A DNA stretch of 35,227 bases, taken from positions 1 through 35,227 of the forward strand of contig JAFUUB010000036.1 of the NCBI GenBank assembly GCA_017483985.1, read 5' to 3'. The notes under the pieces were generated by a model, which saw nothing but the letters and a program-made list of their open reading frames with translations, was not told the origin of the DNA and did not search any database. A program made the translations under genes and the position numbers. Shown here piece by piece: positions 1-7,159 of the stretch (its first letter is position 1; the number at the start of each line of letters is the position of its first letter). This DNA is from Bacteroidales bacterium. GTDB lineage: Bacteria > Bacteroidota > Bacteroidia > Bacteroidales > UBA932.

Positions 1-126
1 GGGAGCGTTTTCAAGCTCGACCTGGTACTCGGCACCGTTGACGGTCACGGACGCGTTCTTTCCTTCGACATTGTTGATGGCAACTTCGTACTCCTTGCCA
101 TTGATCTTGAACTTATAGGTTTTCAT
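1..126 (-). CDS. Biotin carboxyl carrier subunit of the decarboxylase (5' part only)
   Basis: Only the first 42 codons are present; the gene runs off the left edge. The start is the ATG whose complement lies at 124-126. The visible residues begin MKTYKFKINGKEYEV and continue as short alternating beta segments. This is the usual N-terminus of the biotin/lipoyl carrier subunit of Bacteroidetes sodium-pumping methylmalonyl-CoA decarboxylase. The Ala/Pro linker and the biotinylated MKM lysine would lie outside the window. It starts 13 bases after the stop of the OadG-like gene, in the same direction, so it is probably the third gene of the mmdA operon. Family knowledge: this subunit carries CO2 from the carboxyltransferase to the membrane beta subunit. 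Identity rests on a short N-terminus plus context. Confidence 0.8.
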   Translation of the reverse strand, partial: MKTYKFKINGKEYEVAINNVEGKNASVTVNGAEYQVELENAP

Positions 127-139
127 TAGCTGAATGTTT

Positions 140-1069
140 TTATCTGGGTAATTTCCTGAATGTCTGGGCCTTGTTATTCCACCCGGAGGCCTTGGCGGGC
201 TGAATCGTGATGACGAAGCTTTCGTTGTCGTGGACGGCTTCGCTCAGGTAGAGGTGCAGGGCCATGGCGATGGCGGCGTAGGTGTCGCCACCCTGTTCCA
301 TGTCGAAAGCCATGGCGATGGCGGCTGCCACTTCCGCATCCGGGGCTTTGCCTGCCGCCAGTTTTGCAACCGGGGCTTGCTTCGGCTGGGCTTTCTTCTT
401 CGCCGGCCGTTCGAAGAGCAGCCAGAAGAAGAACCAGAGGATGGCCAGGGCGGAGAAGACGACGCTGACGGCGACCACGGTCAGGATGAAACCGTGCGGA
501 TCGGTACGGGCCATCTTCTGGGCGTTCGATTCGACGTTCTGGCTGCCGTTGAGCACCCGCGGGCTGGGCTCGGTCGGCTCGGCAGCCGTCTCGAATACCA
601 TCTGCTTGTTGTCATGGGCGAATTTGCTGACTGACATTCCCTTCGGCAGGTTGGCCGGAACGGCGATGGAGTCCACGATGGTCCGGCCGTCGTTGCTGAC
701 GAGATAGACCGTGCTGCCCGGGCGGACCCGGAAGCCGGTGTAGAACGTTCCCATGTCCCCGTTACCGGTCGCATGGAAAAGGATCACCTGGCGCGGTCCC
801 AGCTGGGCGCGGGAATCCGTCTTGGGTATCAGGCTCTTGCGCAGGTTGTTCCGGTCATCCGTGAGGTAACAGCCTCCGAGGTTGACCGTCCCCTGGGAGG
901 TATTGAAGATCTCGATCCAGCCGCTCCTTCCGCCGAAATCATCGACGATGCCGGTGCTGTCCGGTTCCGCCAGGACCTCGGAAATGATGAGGTCGATGAC
1001 GTTCTGGGCACGCATCACCGGGCAGGCGAGCAGGACCGCCAGGGTTATGATTAAATGCTTAACTTTCAT
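140..1069 (-). CDS. OadG-like membrane subunit with N-terminal lamin-tail domain
   Basis: A 309-residue protein starting with a signal peptide (MKVKHLIITLAVLLACPVMRAQ). Residues of about 28-110 look like a lamin-tail beta-sandwich (SEVLAEPDSTG, GWIEIFN, VNLGGCYLTDD). One strong transmembrane helix lies at about 193-217 and is followed by a Lys/Ala/Pro linker. A C-terminal part with AAAIAMA and WNNKAQTF resembles the gamma (OadG) subunit of sodium-pumping decarboxylases. Family knowledge: the gamma subunit holds the membrane complex together. It sits 12 bases after mmdA and 13 bases before the biotin carrier gene. The lamin-tail part would be periplasmic; its role is unknown. The OadG assignment relies on topology and context more than on conserved residues. 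Confidence 0.75.
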   Translation of the reverse strand: MKVKHLIITLAVLLACPVMRAQNVIDLIISEVLAEPDSTGIVDDFGGRSGWIEIFNTSQGTVNLGGCYLTDDRNNLRKSLIPKTDSRAQLGPRQVILFHATGNGDMGTFYTGFRVRPGSTVYLVSNDGRTIVDSIAVPANLPKGMSVSKFAHDNKQMVFETAAEPTEPSPRVLNGSQNVESNAQKMARTDPHGFILTVVAVSVVFSALAILWFFFWLLFERPAKKKAQPKQAPVAKLAAGKAPDAEVAAAIAMAFDMEQGGDTYAAIAMALHLYLSEAVHDNESFVITIQPAKASGWNNKAQTFRKLPR

Positions 1070-1081
1070 GCCGTCGGAATG

Positions 1082-2644
1082 TTACAGGGGAAGGTTGTCG
1101 TGCTTCTTGGCAGGGATGTCCTGTTTCTTGGCGGAAAGCTGCTCCAGGGCGCGGATCACGCGGAAACGGGTGTTGCGCGGCTCGATCACGTCGTCGATGT
1201 AACCCTTTTCAGCGGCGCGGTACGGGTTGTTGAACAGTTCTTCGTATTCCTGCTTCTTGGCCTGCCGGATGGCGGCTTTTTCGTCCGGATTCTCCGTAGC
1301 CTTGAGGTCCTTGGCATACAGGATGTTGACGGCACCGTCAGCGCCCATAACCGCAATCTGTGCGGAAGGCCAGGCGTAGTTGATGTCGCCGCGGAGCTGC
1401 TTGCAGCTCATGACGATGTGGGCGCCGCCGTAGGATTTGCGCAGGGTGACGGTAACCTTCGGAACGGTGGCCTCGCCATAGGCGTAAAGCAGCTTCGCGC
1501 CGTTGGTGATGATGGCGCCGTATTCCTGCTGGGTGCCCGGAAGGAATCCCGGAACGTCTACGAGGGTCACGAGCGGGATGTTGAAGGCGTCGCAGAAGCG
1601 GACGAAACGGGCGGCCTTGCGGGAGGCGTTGATATCCAGAACGCCGGCGAGCATGTTCGGCTGGTTGGCGACGATACCGACGCTGCGGCCGTTCATGTGG
1701 GCGAAACCGACGATGATGTTCTTGGCGAATTCCTTGTGGATCTCGAAGAACTTGCCGTCGTCGACGATGCCGGAGATGACCCGGTACATGTCATAGGCCT
1801 TGTTCGGGTTATCCGGGATGATTTCGTTGAGTTCGTCATCCACGCGGTTGTAAGGGTCGTTGGTGGGCACGACAGGTGCCTCCTCCATGTTGTTCTGCGG
1901 GATGTAGGAAAGCAGTTCCTTGATGGTAGCGATGCCTTCTTCTTCCGTAGGGGCTGCGAAATGGGCCACGCCGCTCTTGGTCGCATGGACGCTGGCGCCG
2001 CCGAGGCTCTCCTGGTCGACTTCCTCGCCGGTCACGCTCTTGACGACGGCCGGGCCGGTCAGGAACATGTAGGAGGTGTTCTGCACCATGAGGGTGAAGT
2101 CGGTCAGGGCAGGGGAATAGACGGCTCCGCCGGCGCAGGGACCGAAGATGCCGCTGATCTGCGGAATCACGCCGGATCCCAGGATGTTGCGCTCGAAGAT
2201 CTCGCCGAATCCGGCCAGGGAATCGATGCCTTCCTGGATACGGGCACCGCCGGAATCATTCAGACCGATGCAGGGGGCTCCGTTGCGGATGGCCATGTCC
2301 ATGACCTTGCAGATCTTTTCGGACATGGTCTTGGACAGGGAACCGCCGCTGACGGTAAAATCCTGGGCAAATACGTAAACGAGCCGGCCGGCTACCGTTC
2401 CGCAGCCGGTGACGACGCCGTCGCCGTCGAAATGCTGCTTATCCATGCCGAAGTTCGTGCAGCGGTGCTGGACGAACATGTCGAATTCTTCAAAGCTTCC
2501 CTCGTCGAGAAGCATGGCAATGCGTTCGCGGGCCGTGTACTTGCCTTTCTGGTGCTGCGCCTCGATGCGTTTTTCACCTCCGCCAAGCTTCGCCTTGGCC
2601 CGGCGCTCCACCAGTTTCTGGATATTTTCCTGTTGAATGGACAT
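1082..2644 (-). CDS. mmdA: Methylmalonyl-CoA decarboxylase carboxyltransferase subunit (acyl-CoA carboxylase family)
   Basis: A 520-residue carboxyltransferase. It transfers the carboxyl group of (S)-methylmalonyl-CoA to the biotin carrier, giving propionyl-CoA. This is the last step of the succinate-propionate route and is coupled to sodium export by the membrane subunits. Visible family motifs include [67 protein letters not shown] and [12 protein letters not shown]. Length is typical. An in-frame ATG at 2680 exists, but I chose the ATG at 2644. The family starts with MS(I/N)Q, and a TAnnTTTG promoter at 2682-2689 would place 2680 at or before the transcription start. Propionyl-CoA carboxylase beta subunit is the alternative; the OadG-like neighbour favours the decarboxylase. 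Confidence 0.93.
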   Translation of the reverse strand: MSIQQENIQKLVERRAKAKLGGGEKRIEAQHQKGKYTARERIAMLLDEGSFEEFDMFVQHRCTNFGMDKQHFDGDGVVTGCGTVAGRLVYVFAQDFTVSGGSLSKTMSEKICKVMDMAIRNGAPCIGLNDSGGARIQEGIDSLAGFGEIFERNILGSGVIPQISGIFGPCAGGAVYSPALTDFTLMVQNTSYMFLTGPAVVKSVTGEEVDQESLGGASVHATKSGVAHFAAPTEEEGIATIKELLSYIPQNNMEEAPVVPTNDPYNRVDDELNEIIPDNPNKAYDMYRVISGIVDDGKFFEIHKEFAKNIIVGFAHMNGRSVGIVANQPNMLAGVLDINASRKAARFVRFCDAFNIPLVTLVDVPGFLPGTQQEYGAIITNGAKLLYAYGEATVPKVTVTLRKSYGGAHIVMSCKQLRGDINYAWPSAQIAVMGADGAVNILYAKDLKATENPDEKAAIRQAKKQEYEELFNNPYRAAEKGYIDDVIEPRNTRFRVIRALEQLSAKKQDIPAKKHDNLPL

Positions 2645-2681
2645 ATAACGTTTTATTAGATTTTCGACAAACCAAATCACG

Positions 2682-2713
2682 CAAATATACTGATAATTAT
2701 AAGGATTCGCAAA
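2682..2713 (-). promoter_or_regulatory. Bacteroidetes-type promoter of the mmdA operon
   Basis: On the minus strand, TTTG (complement of 2710-2713) is followed after 20 bases by TATATTTG (complement of 2682-2689). This matches the Bacteroidetes -33/-7 consensus TTTG-N19-21-TAnnTTTG. It lies just upstream of mmdA and supports the ATG at 2644. Confidence 0.75.
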
Positions 2714-2724
2714 TCGAGGCGTAC

Positions 2725-2753
2725 AAAAAACGCCAGGTCTTTCCGACCTGGCG
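2725..2753 (-). terminator. Intrinsic terminator after yebC
   Basis: A perfect 9-bp GC-rich inverted repeat (2731-2739 with 2745-2753, loop of 5) is followed on the minus strand by six T residues (2725-2730). It ends the TPR-yebC transcript just before the mmdA promoter. Confidence 0.85.
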
Positions 2754-2776
2754 CCGAGGGTATCATTTGATGAACC

Positions 2777-3538
2777 TTATTCCTCTTCGGACGGTTTCAT
2801 CGTGGTGTACACATTGGTAACATCTTCGTCATCCTCGAGGAGGTTGGTGAGTTTTTCGAGGGTGGCACGCTGCTCGGGCGTGACCTCTTTCAGGTCTACG
2901 TTCGGAATCCGCTCGAAACCACCGGAGATCAGTTCATAACCATTCTCTTCGATGTATTTCTGGAGGGCGCCGTAAGCCGTGTAATCGCCATAGATGCAGA
3001 TCTCGACGGTCACGTTCTCGTCGGCATCCTCGACTTCCTGCTTGAAGACTTCGTCCGCACCGAAATCGATGAGTTCGAGTTCCAGTTCTTCGATGTCGAT
3101 CGGCTTGGCCGGGTCTTCCTTGATGCGGATGACGCACTTGTTGTCGAACATGAAGGCCACGCTGCCGCTGGTGCCGAGGCTGCCGCCGCACTTGGTGAAA
3201 TAGCTGCGGACGTTGGCCACGGTGCGGGTGTTGTTATCGGTCGCGGTTTCCACGAGGTAGGCGATACCGTGAGGGCCGTAGCCTTCGAACACGACTTCCT
3301 TGAAGTCACCGGCGTTCTTTTCGGTCGCCTTCTTGATGGCGCGCTCGATGTTCTCCTTCGGCATGGACTCGCTGCGGGCCTCGGCGATGAGGGCGCGCAG
3401 ACGCGGGTTGCCGACGACATCCGGACCGCCCTGCTTGACGGCGATGGTGATTTCCTTTCCGAGTTTGGTGAAGACGCGGGCCATGTGGCCCCAGCGCTTC
3501 AATTTCCTTTCCTTGCGGAATTCAAATGCTCTTCCCAT
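2777..3538 (-). CDS. yebC: YebC/PmpR (TACO1) family protein
   Basis: A 253-residue member of the YebC family. It begins MGRAFEFRKERKLKRWGHMA, which is the usual Bacteroidetes start, so the first ATG is kept. Conserved parts include FTKLGKEITIAVKQGG, PKENIERAIKKA and EGYGPHGIAYLVE, followed by TDNNTRTVANVRSYF and GSLGTSGSVAFMF. The C-terminus is acidic (DDEDVTNVYTTMK). Family knowledge: these cytoplasmic proteins were long called transcriptional regulators. More recent work on YebC and mitochondrial TACO1 links them to translation through difficult proline stretches. It starts 3 bases after the TPR gene ends, so the two are co-transcribed, and a terminator follows. Confidence 0.95.
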   Translation of the reverse strand: MGRAFEFRKERKLKRWGHMARVFTKLGKEITIAVKQGGPDVVGNPRLRALIAEARSESMPKENIERAIKKATEKNAGDFKEVVFEGYGPHGIAYLVETATDNNTRTVANVRSYFTKCGGSLGTSGSVAFMFDNKCVIRIKEDPAKPIDIEELELELIDFGADEVFKQEVEDADENVTVEICIYGDYTAYGALQKYIEENGYELISGGFERIPNVDLKEVTPEQRATLEKLTNLLEDDEDVTNVYTTMKPSEEE

Positions 3539-3541
3539 GGT

Positions 3542-4225
3542 TTACTGTGCGTTTTCGATCCGGGAAATGTACTTGTCAATATCGTAGCCTTCCATGGACT
3601 GCGGATACTGGTCCTTGATCTTCTTGTAATAGGTGAGGGCCTTGGGGGCGTTACCCATCTCCTCGCAGGCCACACCCGCCTTCAGGAGGTAGCTGGCGGC
3701 GAAGATGTTGTCGGCCTTGGCGGCTGCCTTGTCATAGCAGGCGACGGCTTCTCCCAGCTTCTCCAGACCGACCAGGGCGTCTCCCTGGCAGCCGAGGGCG
3801 CGGGCGCCGAGGATCTCGTCCTTGCCGTTGTATTTCTTCAGATAGGAAAGGGCGCTCTCATAGTTGCCGAGCTGGAGTTCGCAGATACCGGCGTACAGGT
3901 AAGCGGCCGCACCGGCCTTCTTGCCATAGTCTCCGATGACCTGGGCGAAGCCGAGGACATTGCCGTCACCGTTGAGGGCGAGGTCGTAGTTGCCGGCGGC
4001 GAAGTTGTTTTCAGCCGGGTACATCTGCGCGGCGGCTTCCGCCCGCTTGGGCTGGAGGTAGAAGCGCTGGTAGCACAGGATGGCTGCCCAGATGACGAGG
4101 AGGGCGATGACGCAACCCCAGATCCATTTACCGTTTTCCTTGAAGAACTGGTCGACAGCCGACACCCTTTCTTCCACTTTTTCCTGCTGGAGCTTTTCCT
4201 GCTCCGTAAGAACTTTCTTTGCCAT
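3542..4225 (-). CDS. TPR-repeat inner-membrane protein
   Basis: A 227-residue protein. An N-terminal cytoplasmic stretch rich in Glu, Gln and Lys (residues 1-30, coiled-coil-like) leads to one transmembrane helix at about 33-52 (WIWGCVIALLVIWAAILCY). The periplasmic remainder holds tetratricopeptide-like helix pairs, for example AGICELQLGNYESALSYLKK, EKLGEAVACYDKAAAKADN and EEMGNAPKALTYYKKI. The layout resembles YfgM-like anchored TPR proteins. No catalytic function is visible; a scaffold role is likely. It is divergent from recF, a common arrangement in Bacteroidetes, and heads the two-gene TPR-yebC operon. Confidence 0.85.
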   Translation of the reverse strand: MAKKVLTEQEKLQQEKVEERVSAVDQFFKENGKWIWGCVIALLVIWAAILCYQRFYLQPKRAEAAAQMYPAENNFAAGNYDLALNGDGNVLGFAQVIGDYGKKAGAAAYLYAGICELQLGNYESALSYLKKYNGKDEILGARALGCQGDALVGLEKLGEAVACYDKAAAKADNIFAASYLLKAGVACEEMGNAPKALTYYKKIKDQYPQSMEGYDIDKYISRIENAQ

Positions 4226-4280
4226 AATGTTATTCTGTTTATATTTTTATCAATTCAGGCCGCATTACGCGAATAGTCTG

Positions 4281-4311
4281 CAAATTTAGCAATATTTATG
4301 GAAACTTGCAA
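4281..4311 (-). promoter_or_regulatory. Promoter of the TPR-yebC operon
   Basis: On the minus strand, TTG (complement of 4309-4311) is followed after 20 bases by TAAATTTG (complement of 4281-4288), a good TAnnTTTG -7 box. It gives a leader of about 50 bases before the ATG at 4225. Confidence 0.7.
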
Positions 4312-4324
4312 TCGCCGAGGGTTT

Positions 4325-4357
4325 TTTGGCGTCGAATCGCTTTTTTTTATAAATTTG
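4325..4357 (+). promoter_or_regulatory. Promoter of the recF operon
   Basis: TTTG at 4325-4328, 21 bases, then TAAATTTG at 4350-4357. The recF ATG at 4364 is only 6 bases beyond the -7 box, so the transcript would be leaderless or nearly so. Confidence 0.75.
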
Positions 4358-4363
4358 CATCCT

Positions 4364-5458
4364 ATGGCCATCTTGAAGAAAATCGTCGTCCAGGATTTCC
4401 GGAACATCGCTTTGGCGGAACTTTCGTTCTCGCCCAACATCAACTGCATCTCCGGCAACAACGGGGAGGGGAAGACCAACCTGATGGACGCCATCTACTA
4501 TCTGTCCATGACCAAGAGCGCCTTCGCCGCATCGGACCGGTACAACTTCCGTCATGGAACCGATTCCTTCGCCCTGGCCGGAACGTACGACATGGACGGG
4601 ACGGACTCCCTGTTTACGATCCAGGTGCGTGGCGGCGGGGAGAAACGGCTCAAGCGGGACGACAAGCCCTATAACCGCGTCTCCGAACACATCGGAGAAT
4701 TGCCGATCGTCCTCGTCTCTCCTTCGGACATCTCGCTGGTCAGCGAATCCGGAGAGGAGCGCCGCCGGTTCATCAATGCGGTCCTGTCCCAGATGGATAG
4801 GGAATACCTGGCTGATATCCAGCAATATAACAGGCTTCTTCTGCAGCGCAACCGCCTGCTGAAGGACACCGGGTCGGACCCGGACCTGCTCGCGGTCTTC
4901 GACAGCCGGATGGCCGGATGCGCCGGCCGGGTCTGGCAGGCCCGCCGCCGTTTCACCGAGGACCTCGGTCCGGTCGTGGCCGATTACTACCGGATGCTTT
5001 CCGGCGGACGCGAATCGGTCTCCATCGGCTATGTCTCCGACCTGGACAAAGGCCCGCTGGAAGAGGTGTTCGCCCGCCATCGGGAAAAAGACCGGATCTT
5101 CGGCTACACGACTTCCGGCATCCAGCGGGATGACCTGACCTTCCTGATGGACGGTCATCCGATCCGCCGCTGCGGTTCCCAGGGCCAGCAGAAGTCTTTC
5201 CTGGTTTCCCTCAAGTTCGCCCAGTACGAGCTGATGAAGAAAGGCTATGGTTTCCCGCCGATGCTCCTGCTGGACGATGTCTTCGACAAACTGGACATGG
5301 ACCGGATTTCCAACCTGCTGTCCATGGTCGCCGGACAGGATTTCGGCCAGATCTTCATCACCGACAGCAACAAGGTCCGGATGCAGGGCATCGTGGACCG
5401 GATCACGGAGGACCGGGCCTATTTCGAGACTTCCGGAGGTTCTTTCACACGGGGATAA
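4364..5458 (+). CDS. recF: DNA replication and repair protein RecF
   Basis: A 364-residue SMC-like ATPase. It acts with RecO and RecR to load RecA at single-strand gaps next to duplex DNA. Walker A is GNNGEGKTNL at residues 31-40. The ABC-type signature lies in GSQGQQKSFLVSLKFAQ, and Walker B is LLLDDVFDKLD followed by the FITDSN strand. The start MAILKKIVVQDFRN matches the family; the frame is open from 4298, but those extra codons contain the promoter. The stop overlaps the next start (TAATG), so the DUF721 gene is translationally coupled. Length is normal for RecF. Confidence 0.96.
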   Translation: MAILKKIVVQDFRNIALAELSFSPNINCISGNNGEGKTNLMDAIYYLSMTKSAFAASDRYNFRHGTDSFALAGTYDMDGTDSLFTIQVRGGGEKRLKRDDKPYNRVSEHIGELPIVLVSPSDISLVSESGEERRRFINAVLSQMDREYLADIQQYNRLLLQRNRLLKDTGSDPDLLAVFDSRMAGCAGRVWQARRRFTEDLGPVVADYYRMLSGGRESVSIGYVSDLDKGPLEEVFARHREKDRIFGYTTSGIQRDDLTFLMDGHPIRRCGSQGQQKSFLVSLKFAQYELMKKGYGFPPMLLLDDVFDKLDMDRISNLLSMVAGQDFGQIFITDSNKVRMQGIVDRITEDRAYFETSGGSFTRG

Positions 5459-5802
5459 TGGCGTACGAGGATTACAAGAACGCTTCGCGGCTGGCCCGTA
5501 AGGAGGCCGTCGGCATGGAAGAACTGGTCCGCTGGTTCGTCAGGGACATGCGGCTCTCCTCCGGCCTGAACCGCCAGCGGGTGTTCGCCGCCTGGGATTC
5601 CGTCACCGGGGCAGCCCCCTATACCCTGTCCAAGTCTTTCTTCAAGGGGGTCCTCTATTGCACCCTCTCCTCCTCCGTCGTCCGGAACCAGCTGTCTTTC
5701 CAGCGGAAGGAGATCGCAGATGCCATCAATCGGACACTGGCCGAAGACGAGTTGTTCTCCGGACCGGCGCAGGGATATGTCAAATCAATCATATTGAAAT
5801 AG
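5458..5802 (+). CDS. DUF721 (DciA-like) protein
   Basis: A 114-residue protein of the DUF721 family. Visible features are an N-terminal helix (ELVRWFVRDMRLSSGLNRQRV) followed by FAAWDSVTGAAPYTLSKSFFKGVLYCTLSSSVVRNQLSFQRKEIADAIN, quoted here as consecutive short blocks of one KH-like fold. Family knowledge: DciA, which carries this domain, loads the replicative helicase in bacteria lacking DnaC. The Bacteroidetes versions are short, as here. Overlap with recF and a 2-base gap to pdxB show one operon. Function in this organism is inferred from the family and from the recF context. Confidence 0.85.
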   Translation: MAYEDYKNASRLARKEAVGMEELVRWFVRDMRLSSGLNRQRVFAAWDSVTGAAPYTLSKSFFKGVLYCTLSSSVVRNQLSFQRKEIADAINRTLAEDELFSGPAQGYVKSIILK

Positions 5803-5804
5803 TT

Positions 5805-6839
5805 ATGCGTATTGTTGCAGATCAGGCCATCCCATTCCTCAAAGGCGTGTTCGAGCCATATGCCGAGGTCGTGTACAAAAAAGGGGGAGAGATCGGCCCG
5901 GAAGACGTGCGGGAGGCGGATGCGCTGATCACGCGGACCCGCACCCGCTGCGATGCGGCCCTGCTCGAAGGATCGGGCGTGAAGATCATTGCTTCGGCGA
6001 CCATCGGGACGGACCACATCGACCTGCCCTGGTGCGACGCCCATGGGATCCTGGTCCGGAATGCGGCGGGATGCAATGCCGGCGGCGTGATGGAATATGT
6101 CATCTGCGCCATCTATGCCGTCGCTTCCCGGAAAGCGATCAAACTGGCGGGCAAGACCATCGGGATCATCGGCGTCGGCCACGTGGGCAAGCGCGTAGAC
6201 TCCATCGCCCGGAGGCTGGGCTTCAAGACCCTGCTCTGCGATCCGCCACGGGCGGAGGCGGAGGGACCTTTCGGATTCTGCTCGCTGGATGACCTGCTGG
6301 CGCAATCCGATATCGTGACCCTGCATGTCCCGCTGGATGAGACGACCCGCGGAATGGCATCGACGTCCTTTTTCCGGAAGATAAAGCCCGGCGCCTTCTT
6401 CATCAATGCCTCCCGGGGTGAGGTCGTCGATGACGAAGCCTTGCTCAAGGCCATCCCGAGACTCGGACCTGTCATCATCGATACCTGGAACCACGAGCCG
6501 GACGTCGACCAGCGGTTGATGGATGCGGTGGACATTGCCACCCCCCATATCGCCGGATATTCCTACCAGGGCAAGCAGAATGGGACGGCCGCGGCCGTGC
6601 GGGCCGTCGCCCACTATTTCGGCATCGCTCCGTTGTACGAATTCTATCCGCCTACGGATGTGCCTGAAAATGAAGCGGTCAAGCTGGATTTCAGGGATAT
6701 GAACCAGGGCGAGATCGCGTCGATCCTTTCCTATAATTACCCGATTTATACGGATGATTTCATGTTCCGGCTGAATCCTTCCGATTTCGAGAAGATCCGG
6801 TCGGAATACCGGTACCGCCGCGAATTTTACGTGGATTGA
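5805..6839 (+). CDS. pdxB: Erythronate-4-phosphate dehydrogenase
   Basis: A 344-residue D-2-hydroxyacid dehydrogenase. It oxidises 4-phospho-D-erythronate in the DXP-independent pathway to pyridoxal phosphate. The Rossmann motif is GIIGVGHVGKRV. Catalytic Arg, Glu and His lie in NASRGEVVDDEAL, IIDTWNHEPDVD and TPHIAGYSYQGK, and the last block is typical of PdxB. The C-terminal 65 residues (LDFRDMNQGEIA to REFYVD) match the PdxB dimerisation domain. The frame is open from 5658, but the start at 5805 (MRIVADQAIPFLKG) matches the family and follows the DUF721 stop by 2 bases. It is the last gene of the recF operon; a terminator follows. Confidence 0.95.
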   Translation: MRIVADQAIPFLKGVFEPYAEVVYKKGGEIGPEDVREADALITRTRTRCDAALLEGSGVKIIASATIGTDHIDLPWCDAHGILVRNAAGCNAGGVMEYVICAIYAVASRKAIKLAGKTIGIIGVGHVGKRVDSIARRLGFKTLLCDPPRAEAEGPFGFCSLDDLLAQSDIVTLHVPLDETTRGMASTSFFRKIKPGAFFINASRGEVVDDEALLKAIPRLGPVIIDTWNHEPDVDQRLMDAVDIATPHIAGYSYQGKQNGTAAAVRAVAHYFGIAPLYEFYPPTDVPENEAVKLDFRDMNQGEIASILSYNYPIYTDDFMFRLNPSDFEKIRSEYRYRREFYVD

Positions 6840-6916
6840 AAGGGAAACGGCTTTCCGATTGGAGGCTTGCAGGAAAGATAAGCGAATCCCTTCATCCTTA
6901 ATCAGTTGGAATGTTC

Positions 6917-6954
6917 ATCCGGGCTCCGTCACAACGGTGCCCGGATTCGTTTTA
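6917..6954 (+). terminator. Intrinsic terminator after pdxB
   Basis: Arms 6917-6924 and 6939-6946 form an 8-bp perfect stem. It is extended inwards by a further 4 bp (6926-6929 with 6934-6937) across one mismatch, and followed by TCGTTTTA. Confidence 0.75.
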
Positions 6955-6980
6955 TCGTTTTCAAACGGATAATCTCCTTG

Positions 6981-7018
6981 AAAAACGGCCTTCCAGACCC
7001 TTGAAGGGCCGTTTTTTT
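6981..7018. terminator. Second terminator-like hairpin, bidirectional in form
   Basis: AAAAACGGCC (6981-6990) pairs with GGCCGTTTTT (7007-7016), and a T run extends to 7018. A-tract and T-tract on the two sides make it a terminator in either direction. No minus-strand gene reads into it here, so it may be a back-up stop for the pdxB operon. Confidence 0.7.
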
Positions 7019-7097
7019 AAACAGTCGTTTTCTTTCTCCGGAAAACGGATCGGTCTTTCGACCTTTGTCCCGTTGACATGAGGCGAGGGGTTTGTTC

Positions 7098-7130
7098 GGA
7101 ACCGGTCGGATCAAACCGCCGGTTCCTTTT
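7098..7130 (+). terminator. Third stem-loop, 30 bases before the lipoprotein gene
   Basis: GGAACCGG (7098-7105) pairs with CCGGTTCC (7119-7126) around a 13-base loop and is followed by TTTT. It could be a weak terminator or a leader hairpin of the next gene. The sequence does not decide between these. Confidence 0.45.
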
Positions 7131-7159
7131 CCGGGACAATTCGGTTAAATAATAAGTAT

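Larger units (their letters stand above)
6840..7159. other. Gap without a gene, rich in stem-loops
   Basis: This 320-base interval holds three GC-rich stem-loops, listed separately, and no convincing coding frame. The only near-match to a promoter for the next gene is GACCTTTG at 7060-7067, one base off TAnnTTTG and without a clear -33 box. If used, it would give a leader of about 85 bases containing the third stem-loop. Confidence 0.6.

Noticed and set aside
6929..7114. A 61-codon minus-strand frame in the gap after pdxB
   Set aside because: It runs through two terminator hairpins and has no promoter or recognisable product.
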